A stretch of 64,000 bases of DNA from contig JBBKWB010000018.1 of assembly GCA_037968755.1 (NCBI GenBank), forward strand, positions 12,032 through 76,031, given 5' to 3'. The notes beneath the pieces were generated by a model that was given only the letters and a program-made list of their open reading frames with translations, searched no databases and had not been told where the DNA came from. The stretch is from Woeseia sp037968755 (GTDB taxonomy: Bacteria; Pseudomonadota; Gammaproteobacteria; Steroidobacterales; Woeseiaceae). Below are positions 35,674-44,084 of the stretch, piece by piece. Numbering within the stretch: position 1 is the stretch's first letter; each line of letters begins with the position of its first letter. Both the position numbers and the translations under genes were made by a program.

Positions 35674-36344
35674 TGAGCGCCGTCTCCCGATGCGTCGGGA
35701 GACGGTTCGTTGTCGTTGTCCGGGGCTGCGGGCGCCTCGGCTGCCGCGTCATCGCTGCCCGGCGTATAGGTAATCTTTACTTTCTCGCCGTTATTGCCAC
35801 CCGAGTCCGCATTGATGCGGCGTTCGCGGATGTTGTAGACAAGGAGATTGCTGGAAATCTGATTGCCGCCTTCAGTGATCGACGCCTGGTCGGAAAATTC
35901 GATTATGCCGCCGGCAAAATCGTATTCCAGGCGACCCGCTTCGGCGTAGGTGACGTCGTCAGTACCGGCTCGGCGCATTTCGAACGTGGCCGGCGTCCCG
36001 GTAATACTCGCAATGCGCAATTGATGTCCCGCAAAACGCAGGTCGGCGCTGTCGCATTCTATGTGGCCACTGCCGGTATCAATTCGAACGTTGCCAGAGA
36101 ACTGCCAAACGCTGTCTTCAAAATCGAGTTTGCTGGCCATGCCGGTGTCCGCTTCCACGCCGATGTTGCCCTGCGTCAGCCGCAAGCCACGAAACATCAG
36201 CATTGAATTCTTGCCATCGTAATCAGTGGCGTCCGCATCGAGCGAAATCGGCAGACGCAGATCGCCGACCTGTGCCTCGGCAACGGGCGAAAGCGCCGGG
36301 CCCATGAGCAGGGCGGCGCAAAGCAAGATTCCACGATTCAACAT
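35670..36344 (-). CDS. lptA: LPS export periplasmic protein LptA
   Basis: 224 residues from ATG 36342-36344 (MLNRGILLCAALLMGPALSP with a cleavage site after AEA). The periplasmic OstA/LptA beta-jellyroll bridges LptC to LptD. Family parts are SLDADATDYDGKNSMLMFRGL and GNVRIDTGSGHIECDSADL. The C-terminal 35 residues are acidic and low in complexity (Ala/Pro/Asp/Asn), longer than in E. coli. It is preceded by lptC (56 bp) and overlaps lptB by four bases. Confidence 0.93.
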   Translation of the reverse strand: MLNRGILLCAALLMGPALSPVAEAQVGDLRLPISLDADATDYDGKNSMLMFRGLRLTQGNIGVEADTGMASKLDFEDSVWQFSGNVRIDTGSGHIECDSADLRFAGHQLRIASITGTPATFEMRRAGTDDVTYAEAGRLEYDFAGGIIEFSDQASITEGGNQISSNLLVYNIRERRINADSGGNNGEKVKITYTPGSDDAAAEAPAAPDNDNEPSPDASGDGAQ

Positions 36345-36400
36345 AAGCAATACAGCCAGCTGTGAATTTGCAGGGTCAGAAAAGAGTCCATTCTACTTGA

Positions 36401-36958
36401 TCAGGGCACGAACTTGCCGCTGACATTCGACTTCAGCTGCAGGCGGTTTTCATTGAACAGGGCTTCCATGCCGGTGGCGGTCAAACTGCGTTCACCAATG
36501 CGGATCTGCACCCGGCGATCGGTTTGCGCGAGGTAGTTCTCCGGATCGAGTTCCAGCCAGTCTGTGCGTATTTCAGTCACCGCGCCGGAAAAGCCGCGCT
36601 TGCTGACCGCGAGCACGTGCCCGGACAGGGTCATGTGCTGAAGATTACCCGTGATCAGGGCTTCATCCGCGCTAACGGTCCAGGGGATGTCGCTGTCCGG
36701 CGCGTAGCGGATGTGCACCTTGTCGAAGGCGATCTGGTCGTCGCCGCGCTGCTCGGCGTACTCCGCCTCTATCTCATACAGCAACTGACCGTTCTCGCCG
36801 GTACCCAGGATGCGCGCCGAGCGCAGGTAATAGCCCTGCTGCAGACTGCCGCCGGTAACCTGTTCCGGCGCCTTGGTGTCGAGGGAGCTGGCGAGATACC
36901 AGCTGGCTGCGGCCATGCCGAGCAAAAGCGTAAAGCCGATGACATGCCGGGACGTCAC
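36401..36958 (-). CDS. lptC: LPS export inner-membrane protein LptC
   Basis: 185 residues from GTG 36956-36958 (VTSRHVIGFTLLLGMAAASW), the only nearby start that puts the single membrane helix at the N-terminus and gives a normal length. A longer open frame reaches 37090, but it would overlap kdsC and has no family similarity. The periplasmic jellyroll part (GYYLRSARILGTGENGQLLY and onward) hands LPS to LptA. The order kdsC, lptC, lptA, lptB matches E. coli. Confidence 0.87.
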   Translation of the reverse strand: MTSRHVIGFTLLLGMAAASWYLASSLDTKAPEQVTGGSLQQGYYLRSARILGTGENGQLLYEIEAEYAEQRGDDQIAFDKVHIRYAPDSDIPWTVSADEALITGNLQHMTLSGHVLAVSKRGFSGAVTEIRTDWLELDPENYLAQTDRRVQIRIGERSLTATGMEALFNENRLQLKSNVSGKFVP

Positions 36959-37040
36959 AGGGCAGCCAGCCGCGGTTGCCGTAAACGTCGTGGCAAGGTG
37001 AGCGAGCGACGCGTTACTGACAATCTGATGCCGTGCGCCG

Positions 37041-37538
37041 TCAAGCCCGCGCAGCCAGTAAGCGGTCGCAGACTTCCCGTACTGCGCCAAAGCCGCCGCG
37101 CCATTCTGTAGTCAGGTCGCATTCCGATTTCACCTCGGGGTGGGCATTGGCGACCGCAAAGGCGATGCCCGCCAGTCGCAGCAACGGCAGATCGGGAACA
37201 TCGTCGCCGGTATAGCAGCACTGCTCAGCTTGCAGGCCGAGTTCCGCGAGCAAGTCCTGGAAGGCAGCGACCTTGTCCTTGCAGCCAAGGTAAACATGTT
37301 GGACACCGAGTTCGGCCATTCGTTGCTCGACTGCGGCAGATCGGCGCCCGCTGATAATCGCGACGGCGATGCCAGCCTCGAGCAGGCGACGGACTCCAAA
37401 GCCGTCCAAGGTGCAGAAGGCTTTGCTTTCAACGCCGTTATCGTCGAGATAAAAACGTCCGTCGGTAAATACGCCATCAACGTCAAAGGCGGCGAGGCGC
37501 ACCTTGCCGAGTCGCTGTTCCATATTTGCAGCGTTCAT
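37041..37538 (-). CDS. kdsC: 3-deoxy-D-manno-octulosonate 8-phosphate phosphatase
   Basis: HAD-type phosphatase (165 residues) that releases Kdo in LPS core synthesis. Motif I is DVDGVFTDGRFYLDDNG, motif II lies in AIISGRRSAAVEQR, Lys is in GCKDKVAAFQDLL and motif III is TGDDVPDLPLLRLAG. No cap domain, which is usual for this tetrameric class. It overlaps the kdsD stop by four bases (ATGA). Confidence 0.95.
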   Translation of the reverse strand: MNAANMEQRLGKVRLAAFDVDGVFTDGRFYLDDNGVESKAFCTLDGFGVRRLLEAGIAVAIISGRRSAAVEQRMAELGVQHVYLGCKDKVAAFQDLLAELGLQAEQCCYTGDDVPDLPLLRLAGIAFAVANAHPEVKSECDLTTEWRGGFGAVREVCDRLLAARA

Positions 37539-38518
37539 ACGATGCCCGCGCGAAACAGGTCGTGAATGTTCAGGGCACCGACAAGTTCGTTATTTGCACC
37601 GGTTACCAGCAGGCCGTTGATTTTATGTTCTTCCATCAGGTGAACTGCCTCGACAGCCAGCAGCTTCGCATCCACTACTTTGCAATTGCGATGCATGACT
37701 TCTGACATCAATATTTTGTGCACGTCAGCGCCGCTGTCGAGAGTGCGGCGAAGATCGCCGTCGGTGAATACACCCAGCACCTGCTGTTGGTCGTCAACAA
37801 CGGCGGTCATGCCCAGACCCTTTGCAGACATCTCTACAAGACCCGCACTTAAAGTGACATCCGAGCCCACGGCCGGGACGGCGTCACCGCTGTGCATGAC
37901 ATCGGCGACGCGTAACAGCAGTCGTTTGCCCAGCGAGCCGCTGGGATGGGACAACGCAAAATCCTCAGCGGTGAAGCCGCGACTTTCCAACAAGGCAACT
38001 GCCAGCGCGTCGCCCATCGCGAGTGTTGCGGTCGTGCTTGCTGTTGGCGCGAGATTCAGGGGGCAGGCTTCTTCATCGACGCTCACATCAAGGTGTACGT
38101 CAGCCGCGCGTGCCAGTGTGGAGCGCGGCTTGCCGGTCATCGATATGAGCTTGGCGCCCATGCGTTTGACCAGCGGCAGAATCGTTATGACTTCCTGGGT
38201 CTCGCCGGAGTTGGATACGGCCAGCATCAGGTCGGGTCCGGTAATCATGCCGAGATCGCCATGACTGGCATCTGCCGGGTGCATATAGAAGGCCGGTGTG
38301 CCCGTGCTGGCCAGGGTGGCGGCAATCTTCCGCGCAATATGCCCTGACTTGCCCATCCCAGTCACGACCACCCTGCCACGAAGATCGAGACACAAAGCGC
38401 AAGCGTCCGTAAAAGACTGATCCAGGCGTCCGGCGAGTTTGCTCACTGCCTTGGACTCGATATCCAGAACGCGCACCGCAAGCGCGAGTTGTTCTGCCGC
38501 TGACAATCTGGAACTCAA
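37535..38518 (-). CDS. kdsD: Arabinose-5-phosphate isomerase (SIS + 2 CBS)
   Basis: Makes arabinose-5-phosphate for Kdo synthesis (327 residues). The TTG at 38516-38518 is chosen because AGAGGGG lies eight bases upstream and the protein then begins LSSRLSAAEQLALAVRVLD, like the family; the open frame itself goes further upstream. The SIS domain (about 20-175) has VVTGMGKSGHIARKIAATLA, HPADASHGDLGMI and SNSGETQEV. Two CBS domains follow (from VADVMHSGDAVPAV to the end). The CaCA exchanger gene ends 29 bp upstream. Confidence 0.9.
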   Translation of the reverse strand: MSSRLSAAEQLALAVRVLDIESKAVSKLAGRLDQSFTDACALCLDLRGRVVVTGMGKSGHIARKIAATLASTGTPAFYMHPADASHGDLGMITGPDLMLAVSNSGETQEVITILPLVKRMGAKLISMTGKPRSTLARAADVHLDVSVDEEACPLNLAPTASTTATLAMGDALAVALLESRGFTAEDFALSHPSGSLGKRLLLRVADVMHSGDAVPAVGSDVTLSAGLVEMSAKGLGMTAVVDDQQQVLGVFTDGDLRRTLDSGADVHKILMSEVMHRNCKVVDAKLLAVEAVHLMEEHKINGLLVTGANNELVGALNIHDLFRAGIV

Positions 38519-38547
38519 GACGCTAACCCCTCTGGCCAGTCGCCAGT

Positions 38548-39513
38548 TTATACGTTCTGCACCACAACGTAGCCCGTATACGCGAAGTAAGCGGCGAGCA
38601 GGCACAAGCCCTCAAAGCGGCTGACCTTGCCAGTACCGCTGTCTTCATAGGTCATGGCAAACAGTACGAGCGTGAAAGCGACCATGACGAAGATATGCAA
38701 TTCCAGGACGGACGGCGGTACCGCGAACGGCTGAATGGTGCCCGCGACGCCGATTACTGCGAGCAGGTTAAACATATTGGAGCCGACAATATTGCCGATC
38801 GCGAGCCCGTACTCGCCCTTGATGGCACTGACCAGTGAGACGGCCAGCTCTGGCAAGCTCGTCGCGATTGCGACCAGGGTTATGCCGATTACAACTTCCG
38901 ACACACCGAGGGTCCGCGCGATTGAGATCGCGCCGTCCACCATCAGGTCAGCGCCAAACAGCAGTGCGCCAAGGCCTATAAGTAGCCAGATGATTGCCGC
39001 GCGCATTGACACGTTATTCGGAATCTCAGCTTCGTAGTCCGTACGCATCGGGTCGCTGTCTGACGAGCGCAGGCCGAGTCGGGTCAGCCAGATCATTACG
39101 ATAAACAGGCCGGCGAGGAGCACGAGGCCATCGACCCGGCTTAAGAAGGAGTCGAGAAACAACGAGACAGTCAGCAAGGAAACGGCGAGCAGAGCCGGCA
39201 TTTCCCGGCGCAGCGTTGCCGACGTCAATTCGATAGGGCGAATAAGCGCAATGGTGCCAAGTACCAGTCCGATATTGGCGGTGTTCGAGCCAATCGCATT
39301 GCCAATCGCGAGTGCGGGCTCGCCGCGCAACGAGGCGACAACGGATACCAGTATCTCCGGTGCCGAGGTGGCACAGGCGACGATCGTCAGGCCAATCAAT
39401 AGCGGCGCAACGCCGAGGTTGCGTGCTATTGCTGCACCGCCGTGGACGAACCGGTCCGCGCCCCAGATCAGGAGCAGCAAGCCGGCAATGACTTCGAAAA
39501 TATTGGCCAGCAT
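38548..39513 (-). CDS. Calcium/sodium antiporter of the CaCA family (YrbG-like)
   Basis: Inner-membrane exchanger with two inverted halves of about five helices each (321 residues from ATG 39511-39513, MLANIFEVIAGLLLLIWGAD). The alpha-repeat ion-binding motifs are GNAIGSNTANIGLVLG in the first half and GNIVGSNMFNLLAVIG in the second. They are linked by a cytosolic stretch with SSDSDPMRTDYEAEIPNN. It sits upstream of kdsD as yrbG does in E. coli. Na+/Ca2+ exchange is inferred from the family; the ion is not proven. Confidence 0.9.
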   Translation of the reverse strand: MLANIFEVIAGLLLLIWGADRFVHGGAAIARNLGVAPLLIGLTIVACATSAPEILVSVVASLRGEPALAIGNAIGSNTANIGLVLGTIALIRPIELTSATLRREMPALLAVSLLTVSLFLDSFLSRVDGLVLLAGLFIVMIWLTRLGLRSSDSDPMRTDYEAEIPNNVSMRAAIIWLLIGLGALLFGADLMVDGAISIARTLGVSEVVIGITLVAIATSLPELAVSLVSAIKGEYGLAIGNIVGSNMFNLLAVIGVAGTIQPFAVPPSVLELHIFVMVAFTLVLFAMTYEDSGTGKVSRFEGLCLLAAYFAYTGYVVVQNV

Positions 39514-39549
39514 AAATTCCGTACTAAAAACTCGGGAGCCGGCCGCGCC

Positions 39550-39643
39550 GCGCCTGTAACAGGCGCCGCGAATCCGGACGAACATCATACACAATCGCTT
39601 TGCTTCAGAGGATAAGCACGGGACCCTGTAACGATTTGTTACA
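39550..39643 (+). promoter_or_regulatory. Palindromes containing TGTAAC between the exchanger gene and ibaG
   Basis: GCGCCTG-TAA-CAGGCGC is a perfect 7-bp hairpin at 39550-39566. TGTAAC-GATTT-GTTACA is a 17-bp inverted repeat at 39627-39643. The core TGTAAC occurs in both. The second lies about 60 bases before the ibaG start codon and could bind a dimeric regulator; none is identified here. Confidence 0.4.
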
Positions 39644-39704
39644 CTGCGCGATTTGCACCTCTGGCTATCGCCGGAATGCAGCTCAACCAGCCGAGCTCTG
39701 CCAT

Positions 39705-39959
39705 ATGGATCCCACTGAAATCGAACAGCTGATTGTGACCGGCTTACCGGAAGCGACAGTACGCGTTATGAGTCCTGACAACACGCACTTCGAAGCGTTG
39801 ATCATTGCCGAAGCGTTCGCTGGCAAGCGGCCAATTGCGCGCCACCAGATGGTTTACAAGTGCCTCGGGCGTCTGATGGGTAACGAGATTCACGCGCTGT
39901 CGATTCGCGCCCACACGCCGGATGAATGGCAGCAACTTGAAGGCGCGGGCAAGAGTTGA
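39705..39959 (+). CDS. ibaG: BolA/IbaG family protein
   Basis: 84 residues from ATG 39705 (MDPTEIEQLIVTGLPEATVR). The conserved HFEALIIAEAFAGKRPIARHQMVYKCLG carries the His residues used with monothiol glutaredoxins for Fe-S binding. In E. coli ibaG precedes murA at the mla locus; here neither murA nor mla genes follow. It is divergent from the CaCA exchanger and faces the DegS-type gene. Confidence 0.9.
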   Translation: MDPTEIEQLIVTGLPEATVRVMSPDNTHFEALIIAEAFAGKRPIARHQMVYKCLGRLMGNEIHALSIRAHTPDEWQQLEGAGKS

Positions 39960-40117
39960 ACGTAATCTGACCGCTGGTCTGCTGTGCGCAGGGCGGTGCG
40001 CCACTCTGAATCATGTCAACGCCGCAGGAAGCGCGGACTGCTGCCCGCTCGCTGCAACCCGGGCTGGCCTGACGCGGCCTTAATCAGGGCGAGGTTGTCG
40101 CAGAGTGCGCTGTGCTC

Positions 40118-41197
40118 TCAGAATTCCGGCGGTCTTTCTACCACCGTCAACTCAGCGCGAAAACGCTGACCGTCACGCCAGCAATCCATATTGACGACGT
40201 CGCCGGGCTCGAGCCCGGCCACCAGCAGCAATGCCTGCTGGCGGGTCCGGATCGGCTCGGCATTGATGGCCAGGATGACATCGCCGGCCAGGAGGCCCGC
40301 TGTTGCCGCCGGGCCGCCCGCGCGGACCGCGTTCAGCAAAATGCCGATATTGGGCTGGAGTCCCAGGGCTTCTGATTCAGCCGGCGTCAGTTCGTCTGAA
40401 TCCAGGCCGATATAGCCCCGAATCACCCGGCCATCACGCCGGATCGCCGCGACCACGCCGCGCACGAGGTCAACCGGAATGGCGAAACTGATGCCTTCTG
40501 TGCCGGCATCCTGCGCCAGTACGGCGGTATTGATGCCCACCAATTCGCCGAGACTATTAATTAGCGCGCCGCCTGAGTTGCCTTCATTAATTGCCGCGTC
40601 CGTCTGAATGAAATTCTCGAATGTCATCAGGTTCAACTGACCTCGACCAGTGGCACTGACGATGCCCTGGGTAACGGTTTTGGTCAGGCCATAGGGATTG
40701 CCAATCGCGAGGACCACATCGCCTATGCGCAATTCGCTCGAGCGGCCCAGTGGGATTGCGGGCAGTGTGCCGAGGTCTACCTTCAGCAGGGCGAGGTCAG
40801 TTTCGGCGTCAAAACCGACAACTTCCGGATCTGCAATGCGGCCATCGGCCATTTGCACGCGTATCTCGGCGGCATCGGCTATAACGTGATAGTTGGTGAC
40901 CAGGTGGCCGTCTGCGTCAATCACCACTGCTGAGCCCAGACTGGTGTTCAGCCGCAGGCGTTCGTCGGCTTCTGCACCGGTCCCGGACTGGACGAGGCGG
41001 CGGGTATAGATGTTGGCAACCGATGGTGCGCTGATATCCACTGCATCGGCGTAGCTGGCCGCCGGTACCGCTGTGTTGCGGCCACCATTTGCCGTTGGCA
41101 GCAGATCCGGGCGCAGCAACACGACCACGAAGGCAGCGGCCAGGCCGACGCAAACGGATTGCAGCAAAAAAATCCACGCTGGCTTTATGCCGGCCAC
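40118..41197 (-). CDS. degS: DegS/AlgW-type periplasmic serine protease
   Basis: Membrane-anchored HtrA-family protease (359 residues) that in relatives starts RseA/MucA cleavage in the sigma-E response. GTG start at 41195-41197 with AGGAGG five bases upstream. One N-terminal helix (about 8-28), a trypsin-like domain with the triad His in NYHVIADAAE, Asp in ETDLALLKVD and Ser in INEGNSGGALINSLGELVG, then a single PDZ domain (about 255-350, NIGILLNAVRAGGPAATAGL). One PDZ favours DegS over DegP. rseA and rpoE are not in the window. Confidence 0.92.
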   Translation of the reverse strand: MAGIKPAWIFLLQSVCVGLAAAFVVVLLRPDLLPTANGGRNTAVPAASYADAVDISAPSVANIYTRRLVQSGTGAEADERLRLNTSLGSAVVIDADGHLVTNYHVIADAAEIRVQMADGRIADPEVVGFDAETDLALLKVDLGTLPAIPLGRSSELRIGDVVLAIGNPYGLTKTVTQGIVSATGRGQLNLMTFENFIQTDAAINEGNSGGALINSLGELVGINTAVLAQDAGTEGISFAIPVDLVRGVVAAIRRDGRVIRGYIGLDSDELTPAESEALGLQPNIGILLNAVRAGGPAATAGLLAGDVILAINAEPIRTRQQALLLVAGLEPGDVVNMDCWRDGQRFRAELTVVERPPEF

Positions 41198-41294
41198 CGG
41201 GCCTCCTGATAAATCGCTGTTAATACAATAGTGTTTCGGCGTGGGGACATGTGCCCGATAGCAGAGCGTCTAGCCACCTTCGCGGCTAAATGTA

Positions 41295-41428
41295 TATAAT
41301 GCCGCCTTGGTTCCGCACTCAGGCCCGGATCAGCCGTTATCCTGACGGCAAATCGGGTCTGCTGCAAATCTACCAGTTTTCGAACACGGCAAAAATTGCG
41401 GCCTTAGGCCGGTGTATGGGAGTGCCCG
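41295..41428 (+). promoter_or_regulatory. Candidate petABC -10 box and structured leader
   Basis: TATAAT lies at 41295-41300 with no good -35. The roughly 120-nt leader then holds a bulged hairpin near 41323-41357 (cccggat pairing with atcggg around CCGT/ACGG) and GGCC-TTA-GGCC shortly before a GGGAG ribosome-binding site. The leader is only a candidate regulatory element. Confidence 0.4.
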
Positions 41429-42013
41429 ATGACCGACGACGTTGATCGCAACAGGCGTCATTTTCTAACTGTTGCCACCGCCGTAACCGGAGGCGCGGGC
41501 ATAGTCCTCGCTTCTATTCCATTCTTGTCCTCCCTGAAGCCCAGCGCGCGAGCGCAGGCTTTGGGTGCACCGGTCGAGGTGCCTATCAGTTCGCTCGAGC
41601 CGGGCGCCATGATCCGGGTGATCTGGCGGGGCAAACTGGTTTACGTGGTGCGCCGCGACAAAGAAATGCTGGCACGACTGCCGCAGACCGACAGTCTTGT
41701 ACGTGACCCGAAATCGGCAGTGAGCGAACAGCAGCCGGAATTTGCGGTGAACGAATATCGTTCGCTGCGTCCCGAATACCTGGTGATCGAAGGCTCCTGC
41801 ACGCACCTCGGTTGCGCACCGTTGCCGGAATTTCAGGTCGGCCCGTCAGACGACTGGTTCGGCGGTTTTTACTGTCCCTGCCACGGCTCGCGCTTTGACC
41901 TCGCCGGGCGCGTTTATAAAGGTGTGCCGGCCCCCACCAACCTCAGAGTGCCGCCGTACCGCTTTATCCGCGATGACGTCATCATGATTGGCGCCGACTC
42001 AGGAGCAGCATAA
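41429..42013 (+). CDS. petA: Ubiquinol-cytochrome c reductase iron-sulfur (Rieske) subunit
   Basis: 194 residues, exported by a Tat signal (DRNRRHFLTVATAVTGGAGI) that stays as the membrane anchor. The [2Fe-2S] ligands are in SCTHLGCAPLPEF (Cys124, His126) and FYCPCHGSRFDLAG (Cys149, His152), with the disulfide Cys at 129 and 151. It accepts electrons from quinol at the bc1 Qo site. The stop codon overlaps the petB start by one base (TAATG). Confidence 0.97.
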   Translation: MTDDVDRNRRHFLTVATAVTGGAGIVLASIPFLSSLKPSARAQALGAPVEVPISSLEPGAMIRVIWRGKLVYVVRRDKEMLARLPQTDSLVRDPKSAVSEQQPEFAVNEYRSLRPEYLVIEGSCTHLGCAPLPEFQVGPSDDWFGGFYCPCHGSRFDLAGRVYKGVPAPTNLRVPPYRFIRDDVIMIGADSGAA

Positions 42014-43266
42014 TGGCGCGTATCGAATCTGAAATTGGAACTCCGAGCGGCGGCCTGCTGCGGTGGATTGATGATCGCTTCCCATTAACGAAGTTGATGA
42101 AGGAGCACGTCACCGAGTACTACGCATCCAAGAATTTCAACATCTGGTACGTGTTCGGCGTACTGGCGATGGTTGTGCTGGTCATCCAGTTGCTCACCGG
42201 CATTTTCCTGACGATGAACTACAAGCCGGCGGCAGCGGATGCATTTGCCTCGGTCGAATACATCATGCGCGACGTCGAGTGGGGTTGGTTGATTCGCTAC
42301 ATGCACTCAACCGGTGCGTCGTTCTTTTTCATTGTTGTTTACCTGCATATGTTCCGGGCCATGTTGTACGGCTCCTACAAGAAGCCGCGCGAGCTGATCT
42401 GGATCATTGGGATGCTGATTTTCTTCGTGCTGATGGCGGAAGCTTTTGCTGGCTACCTTTTGCCCTGGGGGCAGATGTCGTACTGGGGTGCGCAGGTCAT
42501 TATCTCGTTGTTCGGTGCCATCCCGTTCGTAGGCGATGCCCTGGTAGAGATCATTCGTGGCGATTATTCGATATCGGATATCACCCTGAACCGATTCTTC
42601 GCACTGCACGTTATTGCCTTGCCGCTGGCGCTGATCGGTCTTGTAGTTGTCCACATCATGGCCTTGCACGAAGTCGGTTCGAACAACCCGGACGGCGTCG
42701 AGATCAAAGAGAAAAAAGGTCCCGATGGTATCCCGCTGGATGGTGTTGCATTTCATCCGTATCACACCAGCAAGGACCTCGTTGCGATCATCGTATTCCT
42801 GATGATTTTCTCAGCGGTCGTATTTTTCGCCCCGGACATGGGTGGTTATTTCCTTGAGCACGCCAATTTCGAGCCTGCCAACACGATGGCAACGCCGGCA
42901 CACATTGCACCGGTGTGGTATTTCACGCCGTTCTACGCGATCTTGCGTGCGGTGCCGGATAAGTTGTGGGGCGCGATCCTGATGGGCGCTTCGGTGCTCT
43001 TGCCATTGTTCCTGCCCTGGCTCGATCGCTCGCGAGTGAAGTCGATTCGCTATCGCGGTTGGATATATCGCTCTGCGCTGACCTTGTTCGCCATCAGTTT
43101 CGTAGTACTGGGTTGGCTCGGCGTTCAGCCTGCTGAAGGCATATATGTCTTGCTGGCGCGAATATTCTCGGTGATCTATTTCGGCTTCTTCCTGTTGATG
43201 CCGTATTACACAACCATAGACAAGACAAAGCCGGTGCCGGACAGGGTGGTTTATCATGCTGATTAA
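42013..43266 (+). CDS. petB: Cytochrome b of the bc1 complex
   Basis: Full-length fused cytochrome b (417 residues, eight helices) holding haems bL and bH. FFFIVVYLHMFRAMLYGSYK and LLPWGQMSYWGAQVI are conserved, and HVIALPLALIGLVVVHIMAL contains the second His pair. The Qo motif, PEWY in mitochondria and many bacteria, is PVWY here (HIAPVWYFTPFYAILRAVP). That variant is known in gammaproteobacteria, so it is not a defect. It overlaps petA by one base and petC by eleven. Confidence 0.97.
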   Translation: MARIESEIGTPSGGLLRWIDDRFPLTKLMKEHVTEYYASKNFNIWYVFGVLAMVVLVIQLLTGIFLTMNYKPAAADAFASVEYIMRDVEWGWLIRYMHSTGASFFFIVVYLHMFRAMLYGSYKKPRELIWIIGMLIFFVLMAEAFAGYLLPWGQMSYWGAQVIISLFGAIPFVGDALVEIIRGDYSISDITLNRFFALHVIALPLALIGLVVVHIMALHEVGSNNPDGVEIKEKKGPDGIPLDGVAFHPYHTSKDLVAIIVFLMIFSAVVFFAPDMGGYFLEHANFEPANTMATPAHIAPVWYFTPFYAILRAVPDKLWGAILMGASVLLPLFLPWLDRSRVKSIRYRGWIYRSALTLFAISFVVLGWLGVQPAEGIYVLLARIFSVIYFGFFLLMPYYTTIDKTKPVPDRVVYHAD

Positions 43267-44008
43267 GAAAGGGATTTTCGTTGCTCTGCCGCTCTTGATC
43301 TGGAGCGCTGCAGGCATGGCGGCCGGGGGCGACTTGGTGCTCGAGAAAGCGGACAACGACGTGGACAATATCGCCTCGTTGCAACGTGGTGCGCGTAATT
43401 TCATGAATTATTGTTCGGGATGTCATTCCGCGCAGTACGTGCGCTTCACGACCATCGCCAAGCATTTGGAGTTGTCGGAAGATCAGGTCATAAATAATCT
43501 GATGTTTAACGCCGAAAAAACGTTTGAAACGATCCAGGTCAACATGCCGGCGGATGATGCCAAACGCTGGTTCGGGCAGACGCCGCCCGACCTGTCGTTA
43601 ATGGCGCGCTCAAAAGGCACGGACTACATTTACAATTTTCTGCGCGGCTTCTACCTTGACGCTGACAGTCCGACCGGAGTTGACAACCTGTATCTTGGCG
43701 GAACCAGCATGCCGAACGTACTGTGGGAACTGCAGGGTTTGCAGCGTGCCAAGTTTGAAACAGCCGATGCCGCGGGCAAACCGCTCTCCGTCCCGCATTT
43801 TGAACACTTCGAACCTGTCACGGCAGGCGCCATGTCCACCGAACATTTCGACGGTTTTGTTCGTGACACCGTCAACTTTCTTGAATACATCAGTGAGCCC
43901 GTGCGCAGCACGCGGCGCGTACTCGGAACCTGGGTACTGATGTTCCTGATCGTCTTTTACATCATCGCCTCGATGCTGAAGAAGCAGATCTGGAAGGACG
44001 TCTCCTGA
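43256..44008 (+). CDS. petC: Cytochrome c1
   Basis: 250 residues: signal peptide (LIKKGIFVALPLLIWSAAGM), periplasmic cytochrome with the haem motif NYCSGCHSAQYVRF (Cys53, Cys56, His57), an axial Met in GGTSMPNVLWELQG, and a C-terminal membrane anchor (about 222-242, RRVLGTWVLMFLIVFYIIAS). It completes the three-subunit bc1 complex feeding cytochrome c. It overlaps petB by 11 bases. Confidence 0.97.
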   Translation: MLIKKGIFVALPLLIWSAAGMAAGGDLVLEKADNDVDNIASLQRGARNFMNYCSGCHSAQYVRFTTIAKHLELSEDQVINNLMFNAEKTFETIQVNMPADDAKRWFGQTPPDLSLMARSKGTDYIYNFLRGFYLDADSPTGVDNLYLGGTSMPNVLWELQGLQRAKFETADAAGKPLSVPHFEHFEPVTAGAMSTEHFDGFVRDTVNFLEYISEPVRSTRRVLGTWVLMFLIVFYIIASMLKKQIWKDVS

Positions 44009-44018
44009 TAAATACCAT

Positions 44019-44044
44019 TGGCGCGGCGATTGGTCGCCGCGCCA
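44019..44044 (+). other. Strong hairpin between petC and sspA
   Basis: TGGCGCGGCGA (44019-44029), loop TTGG, TCGCCGCGCCA (44034-44044) is an 11-bp perfect stem. It starts 10 bases after the petC stop. Only a mixed CTTCACTCTTCT follows, so a classical terminator is doubtful. It may be an attenuator or an RNA-stability element. Confidence 0.6.
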
Positions 44045-44084
44045 GCTTCACTCTTCTAAATCTTCGGTCCAAGGGGACTATGCT

